Source: Acetivibrio cellulolyticus CD2 | GTDB lineage: Bacteria; Bacillota; Clostridia; Acetivibrionales; Acetivibrionaceae | DNA: 64,000 nt | NCBI RefSeq assembly: GCF_000179595.2 | Contig: NZ_JH556651.1 | Location: 182,510-246,509 of the forward strand | Direction of reading: 5' to 3' | Shown: in pieces, positions 51,457-60,091 of the stretch | Layout: each line of letters opens with the position of its first letter | Position numbering within the stretch: the stretch's first letter is position 1 | The notes under the pieces: model-generated | The model's database searches: none | What the model saw: only the letters and a program-made list of their open reading frames with translations | What the model was told of the DNA's origin: nothing | Translations under genes and position numbers: made by a program

Positions 51457-51768
51457 TGCAGATAGCTGTTTTAAGCGGAAAGGGAGGCACCAGAAAAACC
51501 TTCGTATCGGTAAAGACAATGGTGTATAGAAATGAAGTCGAGGTTTTCTCAACAGCAGAACTTAAAATGGGAAACGGTGCTTCTGGAAAGTTGGTCACAT
51601 CTGTGCACTGAGAAATATTCCGGTGGCTGGCAGAATACCTTTCGATCCACAGGTGGTTGAAGCAGTCAATACGGGAAGACCAGTAGTATTAATTGATAAT
51701 AGCCCTGCCAAGGATTCGATTTTGGAAATATGGGAAACTGTATCATCAATACTGCTGAAGGATAATTG
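51457..51768 (+). pseudogene. Ferredoxin-MinD ATPase, degenerate fragment
   Basis: MQIAVLSGKGGTRKTF keeps the MinD P-loop but with Arg replacing Gly (GKGGTRKT), then the ferredoxin insertion and Walker B are gone. After a frameshift near 51600 the tail NIPVAGRIPFDPQVVEAVN resumes, ending at TGA 51766-51768. It is a remnant of a homologue of the pair at 23048-24747. Confidence 0.8.
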
Positions 51769-51783
51769 AAAGGGTGGTTAGAT

Positions 51784-52197
51784 TTGCAGTCAGAGACACA
51801 ATTTATTGCAAGGTATGCTGAAACAGATCAGATGGGTATTGTACACCACTCAAATTACCCTATATGGTTTGAGGCAGGCAGAACTGATTTTCTAAAGAAG
51901 TCAGGAATGGCAAATTCAAAGATTGAGGAATTGGGGATACTGCTTCCCCTTTCGCATATAGATTGCGCCTTTAAAAGTCCCGCACGATATGAGGGGGAGA
52001 TAATGGTGAAAACACCACTCTGGGAGATGTCCCGTGCAAGGATAGAATTTGAGTATGAGATTGTCAAAGATAAGGGGGGGGCCCCCACTGCAATTGGGGG
52101 TGCATCGCACGCACGGGCTGATAAATCTCTTAAACCTCTGAATATTGAAAAAAAGCTGCCAGAGAGGTGGTGTATTCTGAAAAAAGCCATGGGTTAA
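51784..52197 (+). CDS. 4HBT-type acyl-CoA thioesterase, 137 aa
   Basis: TTG 51784 follows AAAGGGTGG. The hot-dog fold start FIARYAETDQMGIVHHSNYPIWFEAGRTDFL has the catalytic Asp of the YbgC/FadM family; these cleave acyl-CoA thioesters. A run of eight G then five C near 52070 is a homopolymer and should be verified. It overlaps the spacer of the MinD remnant. Confidence 0.85.
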   Translation: MQSETQFIARYAETDQMGIVHHSNYPIWFEAGRTDFLKKSGMANSKIEELGILLPLSHIDCAFKSPARYEGEIMVKTPLWEMSRARIEFEYEIVKDKGGAPTAIGGASHARADKSLKPLNIEKKLPERWCILKKAMG

Positions 52198-52251
52198 ACT
52201 AATGCTTGGAGAAAAATAATCAATTAAAAAAACGAGAGGAGTTTTATAATT

Positions 52252-52614
52252 ATGAAAATTGCAGTTGCAAGTGAAGGAAGAATAGTAGCACAGCATTTTG
52301 GACACTGTGAAGGGTTTAACGTATTTACAGTAGAGGAGGGTAAGGCTACAGGCAGCAAATTTGTTCAAAATCCCGGGCACAAGCCAGGGTTTCTGCCGAA
52401 TTACCTTAATGAAATAGGTGTTAATGTTATTATTTCCGGTGGTATGGGTGGAGGAGCTATAGAAATATTTAATGAAAAGGGTATACAGGTAGTTACCGGA
52501 GCAACAGGAGATGTTGAGGATACAGTAAATAAATTCCTTGCAGGAAATCTGAAATCAAACGGCAGTATATGCCAAGAGCATCAGAATAGTGACAACTGCG
52601 GAGGGCATAGCTGA
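52252..52614 (+). CDS. NifX/ORP-type metal-cofactor carrier, 120 aa
   Basis: GAGGAG precedes ATG 52252. HFGHCEGFNVFTVEEGKA, NPGHKPGFLPNYLNE and SGGMGGGAIEIF match the MTH1175 subclass, closely paralleling the gene at 30457. The C-terminus ends with CQEHQNSDNCGGHS, rich in metal ligands. Last gene of the second module. Confidence 0.88.
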   Translation: MKIAVASEGRIVAQHFGHCEGFNVFTVEEGKATGSKFVQNPGHKPGFLPNYLNEIGVNVIISGGMGGGAIEIFNEKGIQVVTGATGDVEDTVNKFLAGNLKSNGSICQEHQNSDNCGGHS

Positions 52615-52682
52615 TACTTTTAGGTGAAAAATAGGATTTGTATATATTTGGTTGTTTGCTCATAATATTTAATCTTAGCTAA

Positions 52683-52708
52683 AGCAGGACAAGTGCCTGC
52701 TATTTTTC
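52683..52708 (+). terminator. Rho-independent terminator
   Basis: AGCAGG pairs with CCTGCT over a 7-base loop, followed by ATTTTTCT. It closes the second ORP-like operon. Confidence 0.65.
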
Positions 52709-52858
52709 TATTTGAATATAATAAAAACTTTGTAAAGAAGGTTTTCTGAATAGTTTAATTAACATTAGAAGTTGTAGAGGAGAAATTGGAATGGTACATA
52801 TATATTCCATGAACGTTGTAAAGAAAATAAATTAAAATGAAATGGTGGTGGGGGTATT

Positions 52859-53323
52859 TTGAAGGATAATCCTGAATATGCAGTTAAATTGTTTAAAGAT
52901 GGTTATAATTGCTCACAGGCGGTTATAGGAGCATATTGTGAAGAACTAGGCATGGACATGGAAATGGCACTAAAACTAGCATCTTCATTTGGTGGAGGAA
53001 TGGGAAGGCTCAGGGAGGTTTGTGGTGCTGTTTCTGGAATGTTCATGGTTGCCGGTATTAAATACGGGTATACTGACCCAAAGGACAAGGTAATAAAGCA
53101 AAAGCATTATGAGTTGGTTCAAATGCTTTCTCAAAGATTTAAAGAAAAAAACGGCTCCATTATATGCAGGGAGCTCCTAGGTTTAGATATTAAACATGAC
53201 TCTCCTGTACCAGATGCAAGAACAAAAGAATATTATAAGAAGCGTCCTTGTGTAGAGCTTGTAAAATGTGCAGCTGAAATAGTGGATGAAGTATTGAAGG
53301 AAAAGGAGCTCGGCTCATGCTAA
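52859..53323 (+). CDS. C_GCAxxG_C_C family protein, 154 aa
   Basis: TTG 52859 gives KDNPEYAVKLFKDGYNCSQAV. The motif order GYNCSQAV, FGGGMGRLREVCGAVSG and the later Cys (CRELLG, CVELVKCAAE) is the C_GCAxxG_C_C family, small redox proteins seen near metal and molybdenum genes. Its stop overlaps the next gene. Confidence 0.9.
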   Translation: MKDNPEYAVKLFKDGYNCSQAVIGAYCEELGMDMEMALKLASSFGGGMGRLREVCGAVSGMFMVAGIKYGYTDPKDKVIKQKHYELVQMLSQRFKEKNGSIICRELLGLDIKHDSPVPDARTKEYYKKRPCVELVKCAAEIVDEVLKEKELGSC

Positions 53324-53838
53324 AGGCAGAAAGGATACAGGATTTATCAAAGGAAGAATTGCTGGAGCTCAATAAAATATATGCAAAAAACTGGCTTGCT
53401 CATGACGGACTTTGGTTTCAATCCATAGAAGAAAAATATGGTATGGACATGGCGATCGATATGGACAGGGAAGCATGGAGAAGGTTTACTGTGATTGAGG
53501 CAAGGCGGCTAATAGACTTTTTGCAACTTGGAAGCAATTCTGGCATAGATGGACTAAAAAAAGCTCTTTCTTTCAGGCTTTACTCCATGATAAATGAAGA
53601 TGAAATTGTGGTTGAAGGTGATAATGTGCTTTTATACCGTGTCAAAACTTGCAGAGTCCAGCATGCAAGAAGAAAAAAGAACTTGCCTGATTTTCCGTGC
53701 AAATCCGTAGGTATTATTGAATACAGTCTGTTTGCCAAAACTATTGATGAACGGTTTGAAACAGAGACTATAAGCTGTTATCCGGATATAACGGATCCTG
53801 AATATAATTGTATATGGAAGTTTACTTTAAAAACGTGA
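53317..53838 (+). CDS. DUF6125 family protein, 173 aa
   Basis: The start LNKIYAKNWLAHDGLWFQSIEEKYG and EAWRRFTVIEARRLI with CRVQHARRKKNLPDFPCKS match DUF6125, a family of unknown function found beside C_GCAxxG_C_C genes. It overlaps the preceding gene by 7 bases and precedes another C_GCAxxG-like gene. Soluble, with conserved Cys and His that could bind metal. Confidence 0.8.
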   Translation: MLKAERIQDLSKEELLELNKIYAKNWLAHDGLWFQSIEEKYGMDMAIDMDREAWRRFTVIEARRLIDFLQLGSNSGIDGLKKALSFRLYSMINEDEIVVEGDNVLLYRVKTCRVQHARRKKNLPDFPCKSVGIIEYSLFAKTIDERFETETISCYPDITDPEYNCIWKFTLKT

Positions 53839-53866
53839 AGCTTTGAAATTTAAATGGAGGTTGGAA

Positions 53867-54217
53867 ATGTCTGTAAATACTGCGAAAAATCATTACCTTG
53901 GCAAAGAGGGATATACAAGAATGAATTGTGCACAATCGGTGATTAGTGCGTTTAAAGAAAAATATAATTTGAGTACTGAAGCCATTGAAGCTTTCGGAAA
54001 TTTTGGTACCGGCAGAGCCCCAGAAGGATTATGTGGTGCTTTATATGCAGCAAAGTATATTTTTGAAAAATATGCTGCTGTAGAAAAAAGTATTGAGTTG
54101 GAAAAATATTTTTTCGATCAAGCAGGCGCAGTAAAATGCGATGAGATTAGAATGCGCAAAAAATTATCCTGCCTTGGTTGCGTTGAAAAATGTGCAGAGT
54201 TTTTAGAGAGAGGATAA
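53867..54217 (+). CDS. Second C_GCAxxG_C_C-like protein, 116 aa
   Basis: ATG 53867 follows GGAGG. The motifs MNCAQSVISAF, FGNFGTGRAPEGLCGALYA and CLGCVEKCAEFL match a short version of the C_GCAxxG_C_C family. It is the last of a three-gene operon. Confidence 0.8.
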   Translation: MSVNTAKNHYLGKEGYTRMNCAQSVISAFKEKYNLSTEAIEAFGNFGTGRAPEGLCGALYAAKYIFEKYAAVEKSIELEKYFFDQAGAVKCDEIRMRKKLSCLGCVEKCAEFLERG

Positions 54218-54323
54218 TTTAAAATCCATCTTGTTTTTTGGATAAAATAACTGCTTGTAACAGCTGCAATGCATCTTGTAAGGTATCAATATTCTAATGC
54301 TACCTAATGCTACCTGGTAAAGA

Positions 54324-54380
54324 TTGACACATAGTTGGAAATATGCTAGAATATTTGAAAATGGTTATCATTATCATATT
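54324..54380 (+). promoter_or_regulatory. Promoter with Fur/Zur box
   Basis: TTGACA (54324-54329), 17-base spacer, TAGAAT (54347-54352). AATGGTTATCATTATCA, just downstream, resembles the GATAATGATTATC-type Fur/Zur box, so the gene and the following operon are likely autoregulated. CTAATGCTAC is repeated in tandem at 54294-54314. Confidence 0.7.
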
Positions 54381-54391
54381 GGAGGCCTTGA

Positions 54392-54802
54392 ATGAGTACA
54401 AGAAGTTGCTACAAAACTAAACAGAAGGATTTGATTTTAGCTTACCTTGCAGGTAAGAAAAATCAATATGTTTCAGTTGATATGATTGCAGAATGCCTCA
54501 AAGGGAAAGTTGGAATAACAACAATATACCGCTACCTGGATAAGCTTATTAAAGAAGGTGTCGTTCTAAAGCATGCTATATCTGATAGTAAGAATGCTTA
54601 CTATCAGTATTTAGAACCGTCAGAAAAGAGTTTAAATCAATATAATCTTTTATGTGTTGAATGTGGCCAGATACTTCATTTGGGGTGTAATTATCTTGAT
54701 GAGTTGTCAATATACGTACAGAAAGAGCTTAGTTTTAAAATAGATAATCATAAGACTATATTTAATGGGTACTGTGAAAATTGTATTGATGAAAAACAAT
54801 AA
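54392..54802 (+). CDS. Fur-family repressor (possibly Zur), 136 aa
   Basis: GGAGG precedes ATG 54392. The winged helix has ITTIYRYLDKLIKEGVV; metal sites are CVECGQILHLGC and YCENC. The gene opens an operon with a small membrane protein and a second znu-type ABC transporter, so a zinc sensor is most likely. Compared with the Fur at 32825 it lacks the His-rich HHHL site. Confidence 0.88.
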   Translation: MSTRSCYKTKQKDLILAYLAGKKNQYVSVDMIAECLKGKVGITTIYRYLDKLIKEGVVLKHAISDSKNAYYQYLEPSEKSLNQYNLLCVECGQILHLGCNYLDELSIYVQKELSFKIDNHKTIFNGYCENCIDEKQ

Positions 54803-54845
54803 TTACTTAAATGGTTAAATGATTGGCAAGGAGGAAGTAATTGCA

Positions 54846-55157
54846 ATGTGTAATAAATACTTTAATACTAGAAGAATTGTAGTGCTACTTATTTTAATTT
54901 GCATTATTTCTACCTTCTTATTGCTCATCGGTTTCTCAATATCCCATGCTGATCATCATTGCACGGGAAGCAGTTGCCCGATATGTGCTCAAATTAACAC
55001 ATGTCTGGATTTTTTAAACAATCTAGTAAGTATTTTTTGTATAACATATCTATTTTTTATTTTTATCAGTTTATTGTATTCTAAATGTTTATTTATTAAA
55101 CACTTCCTAAAAAAAGAAAGCACCCTTGTAGGATTAAAAGTGCAATTTAATAATTGA
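54846..55157 (+). CDS. Small membrane protein with HHC-SCPIC motif, 103 aa
   Basis: ATG 54846 lies 10 bases after AAGGAGG; an earlier TTG is in frame. Two hydrophobic helices (about 12-35 and 60-85) flank a short exposed loop SHADHHCTGSSCPIC, a good Zn-binding site. Located between the Zur gene and the zinc-binding protein, it may sense or hand over zinc. No family name. Confidence 0.6.
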   Translation: MCNKYFNTRRIVVLLILICIISTFLLLIGFSISHADHHCTGSSCPICAQINTCLDFLNNLVSIFCITYLFFIFISLLYSKCLFIKHFLKKESTLVGLKVQFNN

Positions 55158-55158
55158 G

Positions 55159-55202
55159 AGCCTCCAAGTATTTTACAACTGAAAACAAAAAATTAGGAGG
55201 CT
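55159..55202 (+). promoter_or_regulatory. Stem that covers the znuA ribosome site
   Basis: AGCCTCC (55159-55165) pairs exactly with GGAGGCT (55196-55202), the ribosome site of the lipoprotein gene, over a 30-base loop. If formed, it would hide the site until the upstream gene is translated. Confidence 0.5.
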
Positions 55203-55210
55203 ATTTTTGC

Positions 55211-56188
55211 ATGAAAAAATTTATTTCAAGCATTTTTTTGGTTATGCTTATGGCAATAACTTTGGTGGGTTGTACTCAAAAGGAGGTTAAAGAAACCTCT
55301 AAAATAGATAATAAGCTTAACATTGTGGCAACAATCTTTCCACAGTACGATTTTACAAGAGCAATAGTTGGTGATAAGGCAAACTTGTCCATGTTGGTAA
55401 GTCCTGGCACATCAGTACATTCGTTTGAGCCATCCCCTGCGGATATAATAAAAGTAAAAAATGCTGACGTATTTATCTATATAGGCGGTGAAAGTGATGC
55501 CTGGATAGATAATATTTTAAAATCAATAGATATATCAAAAAAGAAAATCATACGTTTGATAGATTATGTAAATACAGTAGAAGAACAAACTGTGGAAGGT
55601 ATGGAACCTGAAAAGGATGAGTCTGAAAGTGAGGGACATGATAAAAAAGAAGAGCATGAATATGATGAACATATTTGGACGTCACCGAAGAATGCCATAA
55701 AATTGATTGGAGCGATTTCAGAATGTTTATGTGAAAAGGATAAAACAAACGCTGGATTTTACCGTCAAAATGCCCAAAATTATATTGATGGAATTAAAAA
55801 AGTTGATGAGGATATTGCTTCGATTGTAAAGAATTCATCAAATAAGCTAATTGTAGTTGCTGATAAATTTCCGTTTCGCTATTTTGTGGATGAATACGGT
55901 CTTAAATATTGTGCAGCATTCGGCGGATGCAGTGACCAAACAGATGCAAGTGCTTCAACTATCGCATATATGGTAGATACAGTGAAGAAAAACAAAATCC
56001 CTTATGTATACTATGTGGAACTCAGCAATCAGAATGTAGCCAAATCAATATGTGAACAAACAGACTCAAAAATGCTTCTTCTTCATTCTTGCCATAATGT
56101 TTCAAGAGAAGATTTTGATTCAGGAGTGACATACCTTTCTCTAATGAAACAAAATGCTGAGAATTTGAGAAAGGGGCTTGGTAAGTGA
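55211..56188 (+). CDS. znuA: Zinc ABC transporter substrate-binding lipoprotein, 325 aa
   Basis: Start ATG 55211 follows GGAGG (55196-55200); longer frames lack this. Lipobox LVGC after an 18-residue leader; the ZnuA fold TIFPQYDFTRAIVGDK, HSFEPSPADI, and a His-Glu-rich loop (HDKKEEHEYDEHIWTSPK) typical of zinc binding. ATGA overlap with the ATPase. Zur/Fur gene upstream. Confidence 0.92.
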   Translation: MKKFISSIFLVMLMAITLVGCTQKEVKETSKIDNKLNIVATIFPQYDFTRAIVGDKANLSMLVSPGTSVHSFEPSPADIIKVKNADVFIYIGGESDAWIDNILKSIDISKKKIIRLIDYVNTVEEQTVEGMEPEKDESESEGHDKKEEHEYDEHIWTSPKNAIKLIGAISECLCEKDKTNAGFYRQNAQNYIDGIKKVDEDIASIVKNSSNKLIVVADKFPFRYFVDEYGLKYCAAFGGCSDQTDASASTIAYMVDTVKKNKIPYVYYVELSNQNVAKSICEQTDSKMLLLHSCHNVSREDFDSGVTYLSLMKQNAENLRKGLGK

Positions 56189-56895
56189 TGAGTATCATTT
56201 CTTGTAAGGGAATATCAATTAAATATGATGGAGGTTTTGCTGTAAAGGATGTAAGCTTTGAATTAATGCAGGGAGACTATCTTTATATTGTTGGAGAAAA
56301 CGGCTCGGGCAAAAGTACTTTAATGAAAGGCATTCTAGGTCTATTGAAACCTGCCAATGGTCAGATTATATTTAACGGATTAAAACAAAAGGAAATAGGC
56401 TATCTGCCTCAACAAACAGTTGTTCAAAAAGATTTTCCTGCAAGTGTATATGAGGTAGTACTTTCAGGTTGTTTAAATCGGCATGGATTTATGCCATTTT
56501 ATTCAAAAAAAGATAGAGAAAATGCTAAAAATAATATAAAACATCTTGGGATTGAAGCATTTAAAAAGAAGTCTTACCGTGATTTATCTGGCGGGCAACA
56601 ACAGCGCGTGCTTTTAGCACGCGCTCTGTGCGCTACCGATAAGCTGTTAATGTTGGATGAACCGGTTTCAGGTCTTGATCCCGTTGTGTCTTCGGAAATG
56701 TATTCCTTGCTTTATAAGTTAAATCATGAACACGGTATAACAATCATTATGATATCTCATGATATACAGAGTGCTGTCCAATACGGCAATAAGATTTTAC
56801 ACATGCAAACATCACCCTTGTTTTTTGGTTCCACAATGGAATATATGAATACCAATATAGGTATTAGAATGATGGGAGGTGTAGAAAATGCTTAA
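56188..56895 (+). CDS. znuC: Zinc ABC transporter ATP-binding protein, 235 aa
   Basis: Start ATG 56188 overlaps the znuA stop. Walker A GENGSGKS, signature LSGGQQQRVLLAR, Walker B LLMLDEP and ISHD are intact. Overlaps the permease start at 56888. It supplies energy for zinc uptake. Confidence 0.93.
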   Translation: MSIISCKGISIKYDGGFAVKDVSFELMQGDYLYIVGENGSGKSTLMKGILGLLKPANGQIIFNGLKQKEIGYLPQQTVVQKDFPASVYEVVLSGCLNRHGFMPFYSKKDRENAKNNIKHLGIEAFKKKSYRDLSGGQQQRVLLARALCATDKLLMLDEPVSGLDPVVSSEMYSLLYKLNHEHGITIIMISHDIQSAVQYGNKILHMQTSPLFFGSTMEYMNTNIGIRMMGGVENA

Positions 56896-57724
56896 TTTAT
56901 TGCAAGAGCTTTTTTCTTATCCCTTTATTATAAGAGCTTTAGTGGTAGGTATTCTCGTTTCTTTATGTGCATCCTTGCTTGGAGTAAGTCTTGTTCTAAA
57001 GCGTTATTCTATGATTGGTGATGGACTCTCCCATGTTGGATTTGGAACTTTGGCAATAGCAATGTCATTGAATCTTGCACCTCTACAGGTTTCAATACCT
57101 TTGGTCATTCTTGCGGCATTTTTACTGCTTAGGTTAAGCGAAAATAGCAAAATTAAAGGTGATGCAGCCATAGCGCTTATTTCAAGCAGTTCTCTTGCAA
57201 TAGGTGTTATTACCATATCATTAACCACAGGAATGAACGCTGATGTATGTAACTATATGTTCGGAAGTATACTTACAATGAGTAAAGGAGATCTTTACCT
57301 TAGCGTAACTGTATCAGTTGTAGTACTGATTTTATATGTACTTTTCTATAATAAAATATTTGCAGTTACATTTGATGAAAGCTTTGCAAAAGCCACTGGC
57401 ACAAAAACAGGTTTATATAACATGCTTATTGCATTTCTTACTGCATTGATAATTGTAGTAGGAATGAGAATGATGGGAGCATTACTTATATCCAGCCTTA
57501 TTATTTTCCCTTCTTTAACATCTATGAGGGTATTTAAAAGTTTTAAGAGCGTTGTAATCAGTTCAACTATACTATCGGTTACTTGTTTCTTTATTGGTTT
57601 AGTCGCTTCTTTTCAGTTTTCAACTCCTGCAGGTGCAAGCGTTGTAGTAGTAAACCTCGGAGCATTCTGTATGTTTTTTATTGCTGGACTGGTTCAAAAA
57701 AAGTTTAATATAAATGGAGGTTAA
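56888..57724 (+). CDS. znuB: Zinc ABC transporter permease, 278 aa
   Basis: Membrane protein of about seven to eight helices with GDGLSHVGFGTLAIA, typical of ZnuB/MntB-type permeases. Start overlaps znuC by 8 bases. It completes the second metal ABC operon. Confidence 0.92.
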   Translation: MLNLLQELFSYPFIIRALVVGILVSLCASLLGVSLVLKRYSMIGDGLSHVGFGTLAIAMSLNLAPLQVSIPLVILAAFLLLRLSENSKIKGDAAIALISSSSLAIGVITISLTTGMNADVCNYMFGSILTMSKGDLYLSVTVSVVVLILYVLFYNKIFAVTFDESFAKATGTKTGLYNMLIAFLTALIIVVGMRMMGALLISSLIIFPSLTSMRVFKSFKSVVISSTILSVTCFFIGLVASFQFSTPAGASVVVVNLGAFCMFFIAGLVQKKFNINGG

Positions 57725-57726
57725 TA

Positions 57727-58239
57727 ATGAAAAAAATATTTATTTTTACGTTATTCATTTTAATTATATTTCTTGCCGGATGTAACAAGAAACCATTGTT
57801 AAGTGAACCTGGTACAACATCTATAGCCGAAGAGCAGACAGATAAATCAGCAGTGGTTTCAACACCAGAAGATCAAACAAATAGCAGTGGAAATATTGTT
57901 AAAATAAGTGAAAGGTTCTTTATTCAACAGTGCAATGATATATATACCAATCTCAATGATTATAAAGGTAAGACCATTCAGTTAGAGGGCATGTATGATT
58001 CATATACTGACGAGGAAACAGGTAAAACTCGTCATGCGGTGATTCGAAAAAGTCCTGGCTGCTGTGGAAATGATGGTGTTGTGGGATTTGAATTTTCCTA
58101 TGACGGGCAAATGCCTAAGCTCAATGAATGGATTAAGGTAACTGGAACATTGGAGGTTGAAGAATCCGAAGATATCATATTACACCTTTCAAAACTTGAA
58201 GTTTTAGAAATACGTGGCAAAGAATTTGTGACAAATTAA
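57727..58239 (+). CDS. Lipoprotein with a CCGNDG (TIGR03943-like) domain, 170 aa
   Basis: The lipobox LAGC predicts a membrane-anchored lipoprotein, then a Ser/Thr-rich linker, then a beta-rich domain with YKGKTIQLEGMY and SPGCCGNDGVVGFEF, like the C-terminal domain of TIGR03943 proteins which accompany zinc or cobalt uptake. It starts 2 bases after znuB, so it is in the same operon and may bind zinc outside the membrane. Confidence 0.75.
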   Translation: MKKIFIFTLFILIIFLAGCNKKPLLSEPGTTSIAEEQTDKSAVVSTPEDQTNSSGNIVKISERFFIQQCNDIYTNLNDYKGKTIQLEGMYDSYTDEETGKTRHAVIRKSPGCCGNDGVVGFEFSYDGQMPKLNEWIKVTGTLEVEESEDIILHLSKLEVLEIRGKEFVTN

Positions 58240-58387
58240 CTTAGAACAATAGAGAAAAGTGGTATTATGTAGGTTCATCTATACCTTTTTACTAAAACCT
58301 GCAAAATATAATTTAACATCAACATACACATTATGTAAATCTTTTCGTAATTCCAACAATTTAATCAACTAAATTGATAAAATTAAA

Positions 58388-58417
58388 AGAGCTAGACAGA
58401 TTAGTCTAACTCTTTTT
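58388..58417. terminator. Bidirectional terminator
   Basis: GAGCTAGAC pairs with GTCTAACTC over a 6-base loop, with a T tract on the plus strand. It separates the zinc operon and the convergent tRNA genes. Confidence 0.7.
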
Positions 58418-58502
58418 TGGTGGGAGGAGATGGATTCGAACCATCGAAGTCAGAGACAACAGATTTACAGTCTGCCCCCTTTGGCCGCTCGGGAACCCTC
58501 CC
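58418..58502 (-). tRNA. tRNA-Tyr (GTA)
   Basis: An 85-base class II tRNA with a long variable arm and encoded CCA. The acceptor GGGAGGG pairs with the 3' side (last pair G-T), TGTAAA places the anticodon GTA at 58466-58468, and GTTCGAATC forms the T loop. Confidence 0.95.
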
Positions 58503-58511
58503 ATATTTAAT

Positions 58512-58587
<76 letters not shown>

Positions 58588-58602
58588 GTCTTACAAGTGT
58601 TT

Positions 58603-58679
58603 TGGTGGGCCTTCAGGGACTCGAACCCCGGACCAACCGGTTATGAGCCGGTTGCTCTAACCAACTGAGCTAAAGGCCC
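58603..58679 (-). tRNA. tRNA-Met (CAT)
   Basis: A 77-base tRNA with CCA encoded, acceptor GGGCCTT, anticodon CAT at 58633-58635 and T loop TTCGAGT. It looks like the elongator; a lysidine-modified Ile tRNA cannot be fully excluded from the anticodon alone. Confidence 0.93.
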
Positions 58680-58998
58680 TTGCAAAGACGACAAGTGATA
58701 GTATAATGTAAAAGTTATGTTTAGTCAAGAGTATTTTTTAGAAAATTTAAAATAATTTTAGTTTTAGTCTACTGATTCAAGCCATTTATTTGCATATTTA
58801 TAGAGCGGTATTATATAATTAAATAATACTTTTACAAGTACGTTGTTTCTGGAAGCCAATATATCTTGTTGTAATTAATACTAAGTTTTGGTAAGTTATA
58901 TATTGTTGGATCAGGCTTTCAAAAAAGTTTGCTAAAAAGCATATTTTTTGAACAATACTATTAAGTAGAGAAATAAGTCAAAATTTACGAGGTGAAAA
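58680..58998. other. AT-rich intergenic stretch
   Basis: This 319-base gap between the tRNA cluster and the aminopeptidase genes is AT-rich. I see no ORF, no clear terminator and no operator. Promoters of the minus-strand tRNAs and of the plus-strand aminopeptidase gene must lie in it. Confidence 0.4.
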
Positions 58999-60024
58999 AT
59001 GGACCATATAAGCGTTTTGAAAGACCTTAGCGCATTTACCGGTGTATCGGGCAGAGAGGAAGGCATATCTAAATATATTGCAGAGTTATTTAAGAACTAC
59101 TGCGATAGTGTAGAGATAGATAAATTTTATAATGTCAGTGGTTATAAAAAAGGTTCAGCTGAAGCTGGGAAAAAGATTATGATCATGGCTCACCATGATG
59201 AGATCGGTCTGATGGTTAAAAGTATTGATGAAAATGGTTTTATAAAATTCACCAGTATCGGTGGAGTAGACAGTAAAATACTTCTTGCACAGGAGGTAGT
59301 GGTGCATGGAAGTGAGGACATTTATGGAGTTATTGGAGCAAAGCCGCCTCATCTTCTTAAACCGGAAGAGACAAAAAAGGCAGCAAAAATGGACGATCTG
59401 TATATTGACACAGGCTTTAACAAGGAGAGTATTTCAAAACTGGTTTCAATCGGAGATATTATAACTTTAAAAACATATCCATTTGAATTAAAGGGGAACA
59501 AGCTAAGTTCAAAATGCCTGGATAACAGGGCGGGAGTAGGTGTATTGCTTGATATTATGGATCGGCTTTCAAAGCTTAAGCATAATGATGATATAATTTT
59601 TGTTGCAACTTCACAGGAGGAATTAGGATTAAGCGGTGCAAAGATTGCTGCCTATAATATAAATCCTGATCTTGCAATTGTCATTGATGCTTGTCATGGG
59701 GAAATTCCGGATGCATCAAAGGATGAAACATATCCTTTGGGTAAGGGGCCGGCTATTGCAATTGGGCCAAATCTGCACAGACAAAATACAAAAAAAATAA
59801 TTGATTTGGCAAAGGAAGAAAATATACCATACCAGATTGATGTGGAACCGGGAAACACAGGAACAGAAGCTTGGGCAACTCAGGTATCCAGGTCTGGAAT
59901 TCCTACGTTACTGGTTTCCATTCCGTTAAAGTATATGCATACGACAATAGAGACCATACATATCAACGATATTAAAAATGCCGGGAAGCTGGTTTCAAGG
60001 TTTGTTTCAGATAGTGCTCTGTAA
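58999..60024 (+). CDS. M42 family aminopeptidase, 341 aa (first of three)
   Basis: Metal-ligand motifs of the M42 (FrvX/TET) family: AHHDEIGLM (His, Asp), LDNRAGVG (Asp), TSQEELGLSGA (catalytic Glu) and DACHGE. These are dodecameric zinc or cobalt aminopeptidases or glutamyl aminopeptidases. GAGGTG precedes ATG 58999. It opens a three-gene tandem array, 67 bases before the next. Confidence 0.93.
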   Translation: MDHISVLKDLSAFTGVSGREEGISKYIAELFKNYCDSVEIDKFYNVSGYKKGSAEAGKKIMIMAHHDEIGLMVKSIDENGFIKFTSIGGVDSKILLAQEVVVHGSEDIYGVIGAKPPHLLKPEETKKAAKMDDLYIDTGFNKESISKLVSIGDIITLKTYPFELKGNKLSSKCLDNRAGVGVLLDIMDRLSKLKHNDDIIFVATSQEELGLSGAKIAAYNINPDLAIVIDACHGEIPDASKDETYPLGKGPAIAIGPNLHRQNTKKIIDLAKEENIPYQIDVEPGNTGTEAWATQVSRSGIPTLLVSIPLKYMHTTIETIHINDIKNAGKLVSRFVSDSAL

Positions 60025-60091
60025 TGCAATCAGTAATGATAAGAAGCACTGGATTTGTTTTTACTACTACTGTTGAAATGGAGGAAGTAAG

